From: Nocardia sp. NBC_00403
GTDB lineage: Bacteria > Actinomycetota > Actinomycetes > Mycobacteriales > Mycobacteriaceae
DNA: 64,000 bases
Assembly (NCBI RefSeq): GCF_036046055.1
Contig: NZ_CP107939.1
Location: 7,006,001-7,070,000, forward strand
Reading direction: 5' to 3'
Position numbers and translations under genes: made by a program. Shown here in pieces: positions 18,252 through 26,427 of this stretch (the first letter of the stretch is position 1; each line of letters starts with the position of its first letter). The notes beneath the pieces were generated by a model that saw only the letters and a list, made by a program, of their open reading frames with translations, had not been told where the DNA came from and made no database searches.

Positions 18252-18317
18252 CGGTTAGAACTTAGCCGCAACAAGTGGCCCGAGTCAACCTGTAAAATTA
18301 CTTTATCCGGTTAGAAC
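18252..18317. promoter_or_regulatory. paired direct repeats in the NTF2/CGNR divergent promoter
   Basis: CGGTTAGAAC occurs at 18252-18261 and again at 18308-18317, 56 bp apart, in an AT-rich patch that also holds a TAAAAT -10-like hexamer at 18292. A regulator binding both repeats could bend the promoter. The CGNR protein is the nearest candidate; this is inference. Confidence 0.45.
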
Positions 18318-18363
18318 GGCGGTGGTTGCCTTGGTAGAACATAAAGGCTCGTTACCCTCAGTC

Positions 18364-18879
18364 ATGCTCGATCCACGCCCCCACCTCGGTGAACCGCTGG
18401 CACTCGACCTGTTGAACACGAGGTGGATCGAGAACGGGCCACAGGACCTGCTGACCGATGTCGCCGGACTCGGTGTCTGGCTCGACTCGGCGGGCCTTGC
18501 GCACCGTGCGTCCGCGGACGAACGGACGCTGGAAGCGGTGCTCGCCGCGCGCACTGCCATCTACGACGTCGTGAAGCACAGCACCGCCTCCGGGCTCAAC
18601 GACGTGCTCGAACACGGCCGCGTCCGGCGCACCCTCACCAGCACCGGCCCCACTGACGTCGACGACGTGGCCGACCCGGCCTGGCTCCCCGCCTGGCTGG
18701 CCGCCGACAACCTGCTGCGCCTGCTCACCGAAGCCCCCGACCGCATCCGTCAGTGCGCCCACCCCGACTGCGTGCTGTTCTTCTACGACACCTCGAAAAA
18801 CGGCACCCGGCGCTGGCATTCGATGGCAACCTGTGGCAACCGCGCCAAAGCCGCGCGCCACTACGCGAAGAAGGGGTGA
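18364..18879 (+). CDS. CGNR zinc-finger (ABATE domain) transcriptional regulator
   Basis: 171 residues from the ATG at 18364. The N-terminus LGEPLALDLLNTRW is typical of the ABATE domain. The C-terminus has a zinc finger built from CAHPDC, then FFYDTSKNGTRRWHSMATCGNR with the name-giving CGNR, and the basic AKAARHYAKK. This family is regarded as stress-related, DNA-binding regulators of adjacent genes. In-frame GTG (18322) and TTG (18331) starts are possible, but the first lies only 5 nt from an upstream repeat and neither has a good ribosome binding site. It is divergent from the DUF1348 gene. Confidence 0.85.
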   Translation: MLDPRPHLGEPLALDLLNTRWIENGPQDLLTDVAGLGVWLDSAGLAHRASADERTLEAVLAARTAIYDVVKHSTASGLNDVLEHGRVRRTLTSTGPTDVDDVADPAWLPAWLAADNLLRLLTEAPDRIRQCAHPDCVLFFYDTSKNGTRRWHSMATCGNRAKAARHYAKKG

Positions 18880-18881
18880 GG

Positions 18882-20192
18882 TCAGAAGAGTTCGTCGAGC
18901 AGCCGGTAATAGCCGAGACGGCGCCGATCGGGCTCGGCCAGGCCGTAGGCGGTGAAGAACGCGCGCACCTCGTCGGCGCCGAAGTCCTCCCGCAGATCGC
19001 GTTCGGCCAGCGCAAGATCGCGATACCGATCCGCGACACCGAGGCCGCCGACATCGATCAGAATGCCGCCTTCGAGCACGTTGGACGGCGTGAAGTCGCC
19101 GTGAGCGACCACGAGATCCTGCTCGTCGGGGCGCTGCGCGTGGAGTCGGTCCAGTATCTGTTCGGGGACCAGATGCTCATGGTCTTCATCGAAGTCCTCG
19201 GGATCGATCAAACCCTCGAGCACTCGGCGAGCGGCCCGGGTCAACATCGAATCGAGTCGGCCGTCGAACGGGCACCCGGCAATCGGGATGGTGTGCAGGC
19301 TCCGCAGCAGCGCACCCATGAGCGCCCCTACCGTCCCGCCCGCGTCCGAACCGTCGGCTGCGGGATATTCGCCGGGAACCTCACCGCTCCCGGACGACGC
19401 ATCGCCCTCGGCGGCATGGGCCCTGCCTTCGGGGATACCGCTATCTCCCACCGCACCGATTTCGGCAGCAGCACGCCCGTCGCTCTCGGCGCGCGAGGCG
19501 AGACTCGGCACGCCCGCGTCGGCGAGCACCAGCACATCACCGTCGAACACGGCCACATCCGGTAGTCGAATCCCATAGTCGCGCAACCAGTTCAGGCGCG
19601 CATGCTCGGCCACCGCCAGCGGACCGCGCTTGACCCAGTACATGCCGTTGACGAACGAGACCCCGCCGCTCAGCCCCTCGTGATCGTCCGACCAGACCGG
19701 TGTGGCACCGAGCAGTGCGGCGATTGCGGGAGGTAGGGCAATGGGCAGCTCCTCCAGGGCGTCCAAGATCGCGCAAGTCGACTCGACCAGCTCGGAATCG
19801 GCCTCGGCGCTGCGCAGCGCCAACGCCTCGGCCAACAGTGTGCGCGCTTCGTCGAGCCTGTGCTGCTCGGCGAGCGCTGTACCGAGGTGTTGGAGCGCGA
19901 ACGACAGCACCTCCGGCACATCGGTTCGGGCCAGGTCCAGCGCCTGCCGGTAGAGGATTTCGGCGGTCACCGCATCGCCTTGATACCGATAGACGTCACC
20001 GAGGTTGATCAGCACCGCGACCCGCCGTCGCTCGGTGTCGGCACATTCCAATGCCCGGTCGAGATGGTCGAGTGCGTCCTCGTAGCGCCCGAGCAGCAGC
20101 AGGTCGATCCCGGTCTGCTGCCATTCGACATAGCCGGTAGGCCGGACCGCTGCCACCCGCGCGGCCAGGTGCTCACGATCGGTGTCAGCCAT
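18882..20192 (-). CDS. TPR domain fused to an APH(3')-type phosphotransferase
   Basis: 436 residues. Residues 20-145 are tetratricopeptide repeats (GIDLLLLGRYEDALDHLDRAL; LGDVYRYQGDAVTAEILYRQAL; LGTALAEQHRLDEARTLLAEAL). From about 165 an APH(3')-like kinase follows: YWVKRG with the ATP-lysine K188, the Brenner motif HGDFTPSNV (364-372, D366 and N371), metal ligand D380 in IDVGGLGVADRYRDLAL, and the end YYRLLDELF that mirrors classical neomycin kinases. A low-complexity insert fills 231-287. Catalytic residues look intact, so activity on an aminoglycoside or similar substrate is possible but unproven. The start could also be 20297, overlapping the DUF3046 stop. Confidence 0.8.
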   Translation of the reverse strand: MADTDREHLAARVAAVRPTGYVEWQQTGIDLLLLGRYEDALDHLDRALECADTERRRVAVLINLGDVYRYQGDAVTAEILYRQALDLARTDVPEVLSFALQHLGTALAEQHRLDEARTLLAEALALRSAEADSELVESTCAILDALEELPIALPPAIAALLGATPVWSDDHEGLSGGVSFVNGMYWVKRGPLAVAEHARLNWLRDYGIRLPDVAVFDGDVLVLADAGVPSLASRAESDGRAAAEIGAVGDSGIPEGRAHAAEGDASSGSGEVPGEYPAADGSDAGGTVGALMGALLRSLHTIPIAGCPFDGRLDSMLTRAARRVLEGLIDPEDFDEDHEHLVPEQILDRLHAQRPDEQDLVVAHGDFTPSNVLEGGILIDVGGLGVADRYRDLALAERDLREDFGADEVRAFFTAYGLAEPDRRRLGYYRLLDELF

Positions 20193-20290
20193 GTGCAACC
20201 GCCCGTCGAAGGGGTAGCCGGAGGCCGCGCCTGCGTCCGGGCCGAGCGCGGGACCGCGGACGGACTGCGTCCGCCGGCTCGGGTGATCGG

Positions 20291-20485
20291 TCACCATCGG
20301 CCGCGTGGCACGTCGAAGTCTGCACATAGCGCCCGCCACACATCCCGGGGATCGACCCCCGCGTCGATGGCGGTGGCCCCGGTCCGACCGCCCAGCGACG
20401 GGATCACATGATCGGTGAGCAGGGCATCACCACGGGCCACACCGAACTCGGTGTGCAACAGCTCCTGAAACTCAGTCAACCGCAC
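20291..20485 (-). CDS. DUF3046 protein (Rv2738c-like)
   Basis: 64 residues from a GTG at 20485: RLTEFQELLHTEFGVARGD, DHVIPSLGGRTGATAIDAGVDPRDVWRALCADFDVP. This tiny basic-acidic family normally sits beside recA in Actinobacteria (Rv2738c next to recA). Here about 5.5 kb of accessory genes separate it from recA. It continues the recA/Rv2739c synteny block with the glycosyltransferase upstream. Function unknown. The frame runs further upstream, but that stretch overlaps the glycosyltransferase terminus and lacks the family signature. Confidence 0.88.
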   Translation of the reverse strand: MRLTEFQELLHTEFGVARGDALLTDHVIPSLGGRTGATAIDAGVDPRDVWRALCADFDVPRGRW

Positions 20486-20549
20486 CGGGTTCAAGATACT
20501 CGTGCCCTCCGACCCGATGCGCTCCGCCTGCGGGTCCCCAACCCGTGCG

Positions 20550-21713
20550 CTACTGGGCTCGCACCTCGTCCAACACCGCATGGCAGCGCGCGATCGGGTC
20601 GGCGACGGTGGCCGCATCCGCGGCTGCGGATCGGGCCGCCGCGGTGTAAGCAGGGGTGTGCAGCAGGTCGAGGACTGCCGAGCGAACGGCGTCGGCGGTC
20701 AGTGGGCGGACCAGGATCGAACTACCTTGGCGGGCGGCGCGATTGGCCAGTTCCCATTGATCGCCGCCACCGGGGATCGTCACGATCGGGACGCCCGCGA
20801 GCAGGGATTTGGCCAGCAGGCCATGGCCGCCGCCGCCCACGACGGCGGCCGCGTGGGTGAGTAGTTCGTCTTGGCGACCCAGACCCGCGGTCGCCCACGA
20901 CGGCAGATCGGCGGGTGGGGTGCCCAGCAGGGAGATCGCCACCCGCACGCCCGCGCCGTCGAGCGCCGCCAGCACGGTCTCGACCATGCCTGCGACACCG
21001 GTGTGCGCGGTCGAGGGCGCAACCATGACCAGTGGTTCGTCGCCGGGCGGCGGTTCGAGGATCGCGCTGGTCGGCTCCCACAGCAGCGGTCCGATCACGT
21101 CGGCGTGTTCCGGCCAGTCCGGGCGCGGCACCTCGAGTGCGGGCAGGGTGGCGATGAGCCTGGCGGCCGGACCCGGATCGGTAGCGGGTAGCCCAACACC
21201 CTCGCGGGCCTGCTCACGTTGGCGCTGACCGTTGCGAATGGCCCGCGCGGTCAGGGTGCGCAACACTCCGTCGCGCAACCTGCCACGCACGCCCTCCCCT
21301 GGTGCGAGTCCACTCCCGATGGGCGGCAACGCTTTCGACGGCAGATACAGCGGATGCGGGGACAGCTCGACCCATGGCACCCCTAGGCGTTCGGCAGCCA
21401 TGCCCCCACCCGCGGTGAGCACATCCGACACCACCAACTCGGGCAGCATGGCGCTCAGATCCGGCAGGATCTCCGTCGAAATGTGCGCGGCCCGTTCATG
21501 AATCCGCTGCCCGGCGTCGGCGTCGTCGTCGGCGGCCCGCGGCGCAAGGCCCTTGAGGCGACGCACCGGAATGCCCGCTTCCCGCGCGACGTCGAACCAC
21601 CGTGGCCCGGTAAACAACACGGGCTCGTCACCGGCCGCGAGGAATCGCTCGCACAGCGCCAACGCCGGAAACGCATGACCTGGATCCGGCCCCGCTACTA
21701 CGGCAACACGCAT
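20550..21713 (-). CDS. glycosyltransferase, GT1/MGT-like (Rv2739c-like)
   Basis: 387 residues, matching the length of the mycobacterial orthologue. It starts MRVAVVAGPDPGHAFPALALCERF, the acceptor-domain signature. The C-terminal donor-binding domain ends in the UDPGT/MGT motif GGGGHGLLAKSLLAGVPIVTIPGGGDQWELANRAARQG. It presumably moves a sugar from an NDP-sugar onto a small lipid or secondary metabolite; the acceptor is unknown. I chose the ATG at 21713 because the frame upstream (to 21971) lacks family sequence and crosses the neighbouring palindrome. It is divergent from the HD protein at 21858. Confidence 0.88.
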   Translation of the reverse strand: MRVAVVAGPDPGHAFPALALCERFLAAGDEPVLFTGPRWFDVAREAGIPVRRLKGLAPRAADDDADAGQRIHERAAHISTEILPDLSAMLPELVVSDVLTAGGGMAAERLGVPWVELSPHPLYLPSKALPPIGSGLAPGEGVRGRLRDGVLRTLTARAIRNGQRQREQAREGVGLPATDPGPAARLIATLPALEVPRPDWPEHADVIGPLLWEPTSAILEPPPGDEPLVMVAPSTAHTGVAGMVETVLAALDGAGVRVAISLLGTPPADLPSWATAGLGRQDELLTHAAAVVGGGGHGLLAKSLLAGVPIVTIPGGGDQWELANRAARQGSSILVRPLTADAVRSAVLDLLHTPAYTAAARSAAADAATVADPIARCHAVLDEVRAQ

Positions 21714-21820
21714 TCGCCCAGCCTGCCACACGCTCTCTCGCGCCGAGCCGGCCCGTCGGGCCCGATGTTCACGCAGTGGTCGATCGCTGGACGCCGCACC
21801 TGGCGCCAGCGCCTGCGATG

Positions 21821-21834
21821 ATGGTCTAGACCAT
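21821..21834. promoter_or_regulatory. perfect 14-bp palindrome, GntR/HutC-type operator (PhnF/DasR-like)
   Basis: ATGGTCTAGACCAT is self-complementary. Its TGGTCTAGACCA core equals the Streptomyces DasR consensus core and is one base from the mycobacterial PhnF site TGGTATAGACCA. It lies just upstream of the ribosome binding site of the PhnZ-like HD gene and about 110 bp from the divergent glycosyltransferase start. No GntR gene is visible in the window. Confidence 0.7.
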
Positions 21835-21857
21835 TGAGGCCGTATTGGAGGATGCAG

Positions 21858-22403
21858 GTGCCCATCTCCACCGTCGACGAATTGATGAGCTTGCTGACCG
21901 GCTGTCACGACGTCTGGGACTCGCCGGACCGCAACGGCGACCCGGTCGACATTCTCGATCACGACCTGCAATGCGCGGAACTACTGCGCAGCGCCTATCC
22001 GGCCGATGAGCAACTACAACTAGCGGGCCTGCTGCACGACATCGGCCACCTACTCGTTCCCGGCGACGATGCAGGACACGGCAGGCACGGCGCACAGGCA
22101 GTGCGCCCGCTGCTCGGCAACCGGGTCGCCCGGCTGGTGGAACTCCACGTTGTCGCCAAGCGATATCTGGCCGCGACCGACGCCGCGCACGCAGACGGGT
22201 TGTCACCGTCCAGCCAGCGCACACTGGTCGCCCAGGGCGGGCCCATGGACGAGAGGGAAATCGCGGAGTTCCAGGCGGACCCGGATTTCACTGCCGCGAT
22301 CGCCCTGCGCCGCGCCGATGACGCAGGCAAGGTCGTCGGGTTCGCGGTGGCGCGCTTGGAGTCGTGGCGCGCCGTCATCGAACGAGTCGCCGCCGCAAGC
22401 TGA
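21858..22403 (+). CDS. HD-domain protein, PhnZ-like (phosphonate degradation-associated type)
   Basis: 181 residues. Metal ligands: DHDLQCAELL (His), AGLLHDIGHLL (His-Asp), GRHGAQAVRPLLG (His), and VELHVVAKRYL (His plus conserved Lys). This spacing fits the MIOX/PhnZ-like HD oxygenases that split phosphonates with a mixed-valent di-iron site, often annotated as phosphonate-degradation-associated HD proteins. I chose the GTG at 21858 because TTGGAGG lies 6 nt upstream; the ATG at 21852 directly abuts that site. A GntR-type palindrome precedes it, consistent with PhnF-like control. No other phosphonate genes are adjacent, so the substrate is uncertain. Confidence 0.8.
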   Translation: MPISTVDELMSLLTGCHDVWDSPDRNGDPVDILDHDLQCAELLRSAYPADEQLQLAGLLHDIGHLLVPGDDAGHGRHGAQAVRPLLGNRVARLVELHVVAKRYLAATDAAHADGLSPSSQRTLVAQGGPMDEREIAEFQADPDFTAAIALRRADDAGKVVGFAVARLESWRAVIERVAAAS

Positions 22404-22502
22404 CGACCGAATCGCAGGCTGCGGCCGACTCGGACAGCCACGGCGGGGCGGCCGGCTCGGCACTGTCGCACCTAGAATCACCGGCGCAAGCCGGATCGAA
22501 TG

Positions 22503-23222
22503 TCAGCCGCGGAAGTAATAGAGCTCGAAGCCGACAGCGTGAGCGGCCGGGAAGCCTTCCTTCGGACCGGTCGCCATCTCGATGACGGCGCGAACCTGGT
22601 CGGCGACCGGTTGGGGGCTGAGGATCTCCAGGTAGCGGCGATGCTCGGCGAGCGAGGCCGCGGCCTGGTCGAGGGTGTCGGTGACGTCGACGGCATGGGT
22701 AGCGGTCGGCCCGACTACCGCCGCCCACCGTGGTGACCACGGCGCGAGGTCGGAAAGTTCAGGAAAGATCCACTCGTTGCCCGCGTCGGAAATTGCGTCC
22801 AGGCCCGCGCGGCCGACCGCTCGGTGGTCGGCGCTGTTGGCATAGCCGGGAGCCCAGGCGTCCCCGAAGTTGAACAACACCACCAACTCCGGCCGATGAC
22901 GCCGGATCGCGGCCGCCAGGTCCCTGCGCAAGGCCAGATTTTCCTCCACCCGACCATCGGGGTGACCGAGGAACTCGACCTCGTGAACTCCGACAACCTT
23001 GGCCGAGGCAATCTCTTCGGCCTCGCGCAGTGGACCGGCCTCGGCAGGCGGGATACCTGCCATCCCGGCTTCACCCGAGGTCACCAGAACGTACCTGATG
23101 TCCTTCCCCTGCCCGGTCCAGCGCGCCACAGCCGCAGCCGCTCCGTATTCGATGTCATCGGGGTGGGCGACGATCACCAGCCCGCGCTGCCAGTCCTCCG
23201 GAACCTGTTCCACAGCACACAT
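22503..23222 (-). CDS. PIG-L/LmbE family deacetylase
   Basis: 239 residues with the zinc-binding motif AHPDDIEYG near residue 20 and the second zinc histidine in NSADHRAVGRAGL. The family includes MshB and Mca of mycothiol metabolism and removes acetyl or similar groups from sugar amines. The central ETGEAG-type loop (VTSGEAGMAGI) is also typical. It is slightly shorter than MshB and lacks obvious MshB-specific context, so I do not assign a substrate. The ATG at 23222 is used. A shared bidirectional region with the small membrane gene is not apparent. Confidence 0.9.
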   Translation of the reverse strand: MCAVEQVPEDWQRGLVIVAHPDDIEYGAAAAVARWTGQGKDIRYVLVTSGEAGMAGIPPAEAGPLREAEEIASAKVVGVHEVEFLGHPDGRVEENLALRRDLAAAIRRHRPELVVLFNFGDAWAPGYANSADHRAVGRAGLDAISDAGNEWIFPELSDLAPWSPRWAAVVGPTATHAVDVTDTLDQAAASLAEHRRYLEILSPQPVADQVRAVIEMATGPKEGFPAAHAVGFELYYFRG

Positions 23223-23344
23223 TCAAGCACTCTAATTACCGAACCGGCCGCACCGCTCCGAGTTCCCGGCGCACCGGCCTGCGCCGCGCTACATCCACTC
23301 GCGACCACTCCTGCGCCGACCCCACGACGGCACAGCGGCCCGAA

Positions 23345-23515
23345 CTACAGCTTGGTGACGGACTTATCCGAGCCCGATACCGCCTTGTACAGCAGATACA
23401 GGCCGAACACCACGGCGCTGATCACCAGGATCGGAAACAGTCCCTTGATGAGTGCGCCGATAATCGCCAGCGCGATCCAGACGACCGCGACGACACCGAT
23501 GATCTTCCACAACAT
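23345..23515 (-). CDS. small two-segment membrane protein next to the psp genes
   Basis: 56 residues: MLWKIIGVVAVVWIALAIIG forms one hydrophobic segment, and FPILVISAVVFGLYLLYKAV a second, ending in the charged tail SGSDKSVTKL. The ATG at 23515 is preceded by TTGGAGG, a strong ribosome binding site. It is the last gene on the same strand after clgR-pspA-pspM, separated from pspM by about 215 bp. It takes the place where mycobacteria carry Rv2742c/pspN, but is unlike it in size. A role as a small envelope-stress partner is inference. Confidence 0.75.
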   Translation of the reverse strand: MLWKIIGVVAVVWIALAIIGALIKGLFPILVISAVVFGLYLLYKAVSGSDKSVTKL

Positions 23516-23729
23516 TGCCAGCCTCCAACAAGTCTCATGCGCATCGCCGTTCTGACGACCCGACTCCTCAATCCTGGCAGCCCGACGCCAATAAATCACC
23601 AGGTCAGCACCGACATCCGGGTGAAGATCAGGGTTCACCCTGACCCGCGACTCACCGTCTGCGCCTTCGGATCGAGGGGTCTATCACCACGAAGACCGAG
23701 GCCGAAACCGCGCAGGCAGTCGAGCGGCG

Positions 23730-24635
23730 CTACAGTCCCTGCGGCGGCAGTTGAGCGCCGACCTGGTGGTCGGCGACCTCGGTGAGCGCCTGCGCCCAGC
23801 CGTCGAGACGGTCGGCGGCATGACGCAGATCGGAGACGATCACGTCGAAATCGTGCCGGAGCACCACAGTTTCCGGCACCGCGAGAATGCGCCCGGCGGC
23901 AGCGACCACCTGCTCGTATTCCACGACGCCCGCATCGAGGCGACTGAGCGCGAACTGCACGTTTCCCGAAAGTGCATCTGCCGCATCGGAATTCGTTCCG
24001 CCCATCGTGCTGATGGCGCGCTCCATCGCGGTCACATCGGCGGCGAGCGCATGCAAGGCGGCAGCACCCGATCCCGCGGTCTCCAGCATGTCGACCAGTT
24101 CATCGTCGGGCAGCCGCTTCGAGCGCGCGATCTGCCCGACCAATCCGTGCATGGCTCGCTCCGCACGAATCAACCTGGTGATCGGTGCCCGCGTGGCCGA
24201 CCACAACGGCGGCTGCTTGGGCGCGACGAATGTCGCCTGTGGCAGCGGCGCATTGCGCAGTCGCAGATAGCGACGCGCACTCAGCGCGGTCCCGGTCACC
24301 AGGGCGACGGCTCCCCCGCCGACGACAACGACCGCCCAGGCCGGCGCAGCGATGATGACGAGCCCGACCGTGCCCGCGGTGGTGAGGCCGGACACCGTAC
24401 CGAGCTGGAAGCTGCGACGGCGGGCCCTGCGCCGCTTACGCAGCTCCCGTTCCCTCGGATCCGCCCAGCGGCGGACCGCGACCAACGCGTGCTGGCCGAC
24501 CTCGCGCAGATTGTCGGGAAGACTTCCCGGCTGCGGCACGATCGCGGATTGTGCGCGCACCACAGCGCGACGTCCCGACCGCACGACACCCGCTTCCGCC
24601 CGGACCGACTGTTCCCGGATTCGCTTGCGGCTCAC
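23730..24635 (-). CDS. pspM: PspM-like membrane protein (Rv2743c family)
   Basis: 301 residues. A basic N-terminal region (RERELRKRRRARRRSF) is followed by two adjacent membrane segments (LTTAGTVGLVIIAAPAWAVVVVGGGAVALVTG), then a long helical cytoplasmic domain. In mycobacteria PspM anchors PspA at the membrane. I chose the GTG at 24635 because GGGAGGG lies just upstream; the frame is open to 24728. It follows pspA by 165 bp on the same strand, matching the clgR-pspA-Rv2743c order. Sequence identity to PspM is inferred from context and topology rather than a signature motif. Confidence 0.8.
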   Translation of the reverse strand: MSRKRIREQSVRAEAGVVRSGRRAVVRAQSAIVPQPGSLPDNLREVGQHALVAVRRWADPRERELRKRRRARRRSFQLGTVSGLTTAGTVGLVIIAAPAWAVVVVGGGAVALVTGTALSARRYLRLRNAPLPQATFVAPKQPPLWSATRAPITRLIRAERAMHGLVGQIARSKRLPDDELVDMLETAGSGAAALHALAADVTAMERAISTMGGTNSDAADALSGNVQFALSRLDAGVVEYEQVVAAAGRILAVPETVVLRHDFDVIVSDLRHAADRLDGWAQALTEVADHQVGAQLPPQGL

Positions 24636-24799
24636 GGTTTCCCTCCCACCGGTGGTTCGGGCCGGTCGATACAAGGCCCGAGCGGCACCCGAGTGTTGCG
24701 CTCCGCCGAGAGCGCGTGCACCGAACAAGCCTTCACCGAACCAGTCCTCGCCGAACCTCCGGCAGCGTAGTTCCAGCGACCGGCAGCAGTCGCCGGTAG

Positions 24800-25630
24800 C
24801 TACTGCTGCGCGGTCTGGCCCTTGTTCATCTGCGGCTGCGCCGGATTGGCCTGGGTCTGTGCCGGGGTGATGGCGGGCGTGCCTGCGCCACCCGTGGGCA
24901 GTGCATCGCCACGCATGGATGCGCGGATCTGCTCGAGCTTGCTGTGTCCTGCCATCTGAATGCTGGCCTGCTGCACCTCGAGCATCCGGCCCTGCACCGA
25001 GTTCTGCGCGAGCTCCGCGGAACCGAGCGCGTTGGCGTAGCGGCGCTCGATCTTGTCGCGCACCGCGTCCAGGCTGGGGGTGGAGCCCGGCGCGGACAGC
25101 GTGGAGTCCATCTGCTGCAGCGAGGCGGAGACCTGCTCCTGCATCTTGGCCTGCTCGAGCTGGCTGAGCAGCTTGGTGCGCTCGGCGACCTTCTGCTGCA
25201 ACATCATCGCGTTCTGCTCGACGGCCTTCTTGGCCTGCGCGGCCGCCTGCAGGGACTGGTCGTGCAGCACCTTGAGGTCCTCGACGGACTGCTCTGCGGT
25301 GACCAGCTGCGCGGCGAAGGCCTCGGCCGCGTTGGTGTACTGGATCGCCTTCTCGGTGTCGTTGGCGGCCGCGGCCTGGTCGGCGAGCAGGACAGCCTGG
25401 CGCGCATTGGCGTTGAGCTTCTCGACCTCGTCGAGCTGGCGGTTGAGCTTCATCTCCAGCTGACGCTGATTGCCGATGACCGACGCGGCCTGCTGCGACA
25501 GGGCCTGATGCTGGCGCTGGGCTTCCTCGATGGCCTGCTGAATCTGGACCTTCGGATCCGCATGCTCCTCGATCTTCGAATCGAAGAGGGCCATCAGGTA
25601 TTTCCAGCCCTTCACGAACGGATTAGCCAT
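24800..25630 (-). CDS. pspA: phage shock protein A homologue (PspA/IM30, 35-kDa antigen type)
   Basis: 276 residues, almost wholly helical coiled coil. It starts [38 protein letters not shown], the amphipathic membrane-binding helix and first hairpin of the PspA/IM30 family (Rv2744c). The C-terminal about 40 residues are Pro/Gln/Thr-rich and probably disordered, as in the mycobacterial 35-kDa antigen. It polymerises on damaged inner membrane as an ESCRT-III-like coat. It lies 200 bp after clgR with its own leader, so it may have a ClgR-responsive promoter. Confidence 0.95.
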   Translation of the reverse strand: MANPFVKGWKYLMALFDSKIEEHADPKVQIQQAIEEAQRQHQALSQQAASVIGNQRQLEMKLNRQLDEVEKLNANARQAVLLADQAAAANDTEKAIQYTNAAEAFAAQLVTAEQSVEDLKVLHDQSLQAAAQAKKAVEQNAMMLQQKVAERTKLLSQLEQAKMQEQVSASLQQMDSTLSAPGSTPSLDAVRDKIERRYANALGSAELAQNSVQGRMLEVQQASIQMAGHSKLEQIRASMRGDALPTGGAGTPAITPAQTQANPAQPQMNKGQTAQQ

Positions 25631-25830
25631 CGATTGATCCCGCCTCCATCTGATGCGCCGCGCTTTACCGCGACTCTAGTGCGCGACCGTCACGCACCCG
25701 ATATGTGCCTATCCTCCACCATGTGGGCACCTGACCGGGAGAACCCGGCCTTTCCGACGCCTACGGAGAATCTATCCGTTCCCGGCACCGGTCCGCAGCG
25801 TTGCCTGGGGCTGCCACCACTCGTTCTGCG

Positions 25831-26292
25831 TCAATTGCTCTTCACCAGGATCAGCATGTCGGATTTCGGCGCCGGAATGACGATCCGGGTGTCCTCCGCG
25901 ATGTGCGGCGGGCGGACCTTCGTTGCGGCACCGGCCACCGACATCGTGGCCGTGGCGGGCTCCAACGCGGGCTCGGCGCCGGTCTCGGCGGGCTCGGCGG
26001 CGGCCGTCTGCTCCGCTTCGGCCGCGGGGGTGGCGGCGGACTCGCGGGCGGGAAGTCCGTCGGACCCTGCCATGATCGTGCTCACATCCCATAGCACCCG
26101 CGACAGTGGCACATCCAGGGCGGCGCAGATGGCGGCAAGCAGTTCGCTGGATGCCTCCTTGCGGCCGCGCTCGACCTCGGACAGGTAGCCCAGGCTCACC
26201 CGCGCCGAGGTGGACACCTCACGCAAGGTCCGACTCTGGGCGAGACGAGCACGCCGCAGACTGTCGCCGATCGCCTCTCGCAGCAGCGTCAT
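25831..26292 (-). CDS. clgR: ClgR, HTH-type regulator of clp and psp genes
   Basis: 153 residues. Residues 1-75 form an XRE-type [63 protein letters not shown], the characteristic ClgR sequence (Rv2745c). The rest is Ala/Glu/Pro-rich and ends DMLILVKSN, a hydrophobic terminus reminiscent of Clp degradation signals. ClgR activates clpP/clpC and pspA after envelope or proteotoxic stress. GAAGGAGA precedes the ATG at 26292. An ECF-type promoter lies about 70-100 bp upstream. Confidence 0.95.
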   Translation of the reverse strand: MTLLREAIGDSLRRARLAQSRTLREVSTSARVSLGYLSEVERGRKEASSELLAAICAALDVPLSRVLWDVSTIMAGSDGLPARESAATPAAEAEQTAAAEPAETGAEPALEPATATMSVAGAATKVRPPHIAEDTRIVIPAPKSDMLILVKSN

Positions 26293-26367
26293 CTCGTTCT
26301 CCTTCGCTCACTGACAGCGGGCCACGCGCGGCACCTACAAGCACTGCGCATGCCGTTCTTTCTGGCA

Positions 26368-26396
26368 CAACGTCGGACACGGTCCGGTTGGTTCCC
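26368..26396 (-). promoter_or_regulatory. ECF (SigE/SigH-type) promoter upstream of clgR
   Basis: On the minus strand GGGAAC (26396-26391) is followed after 18 nt by CGTTG (26372-26368), fitting the SGGAAC-N17-22-SGTTS consensus of actinobacterial stress sigma factors. The predicted start would leave a leader of about 70 nt before the clgR ATG. In M. tuberculosis clgR is transcribed by SigE. Confidence 0.7.
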
Positions 26397-26427
26397 GCGG
26401 AGCGAACTTCGATTCGCCTCGCGCTCA

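Noticed and set aside
25631..25700. ClgR binding site upstream of pspA
   Set aside because: CGCGGTAAAGCG is dyad-like, but its spacer is 6 nt rather than the 5 nt of the known ClgR motif, so I could not support it.
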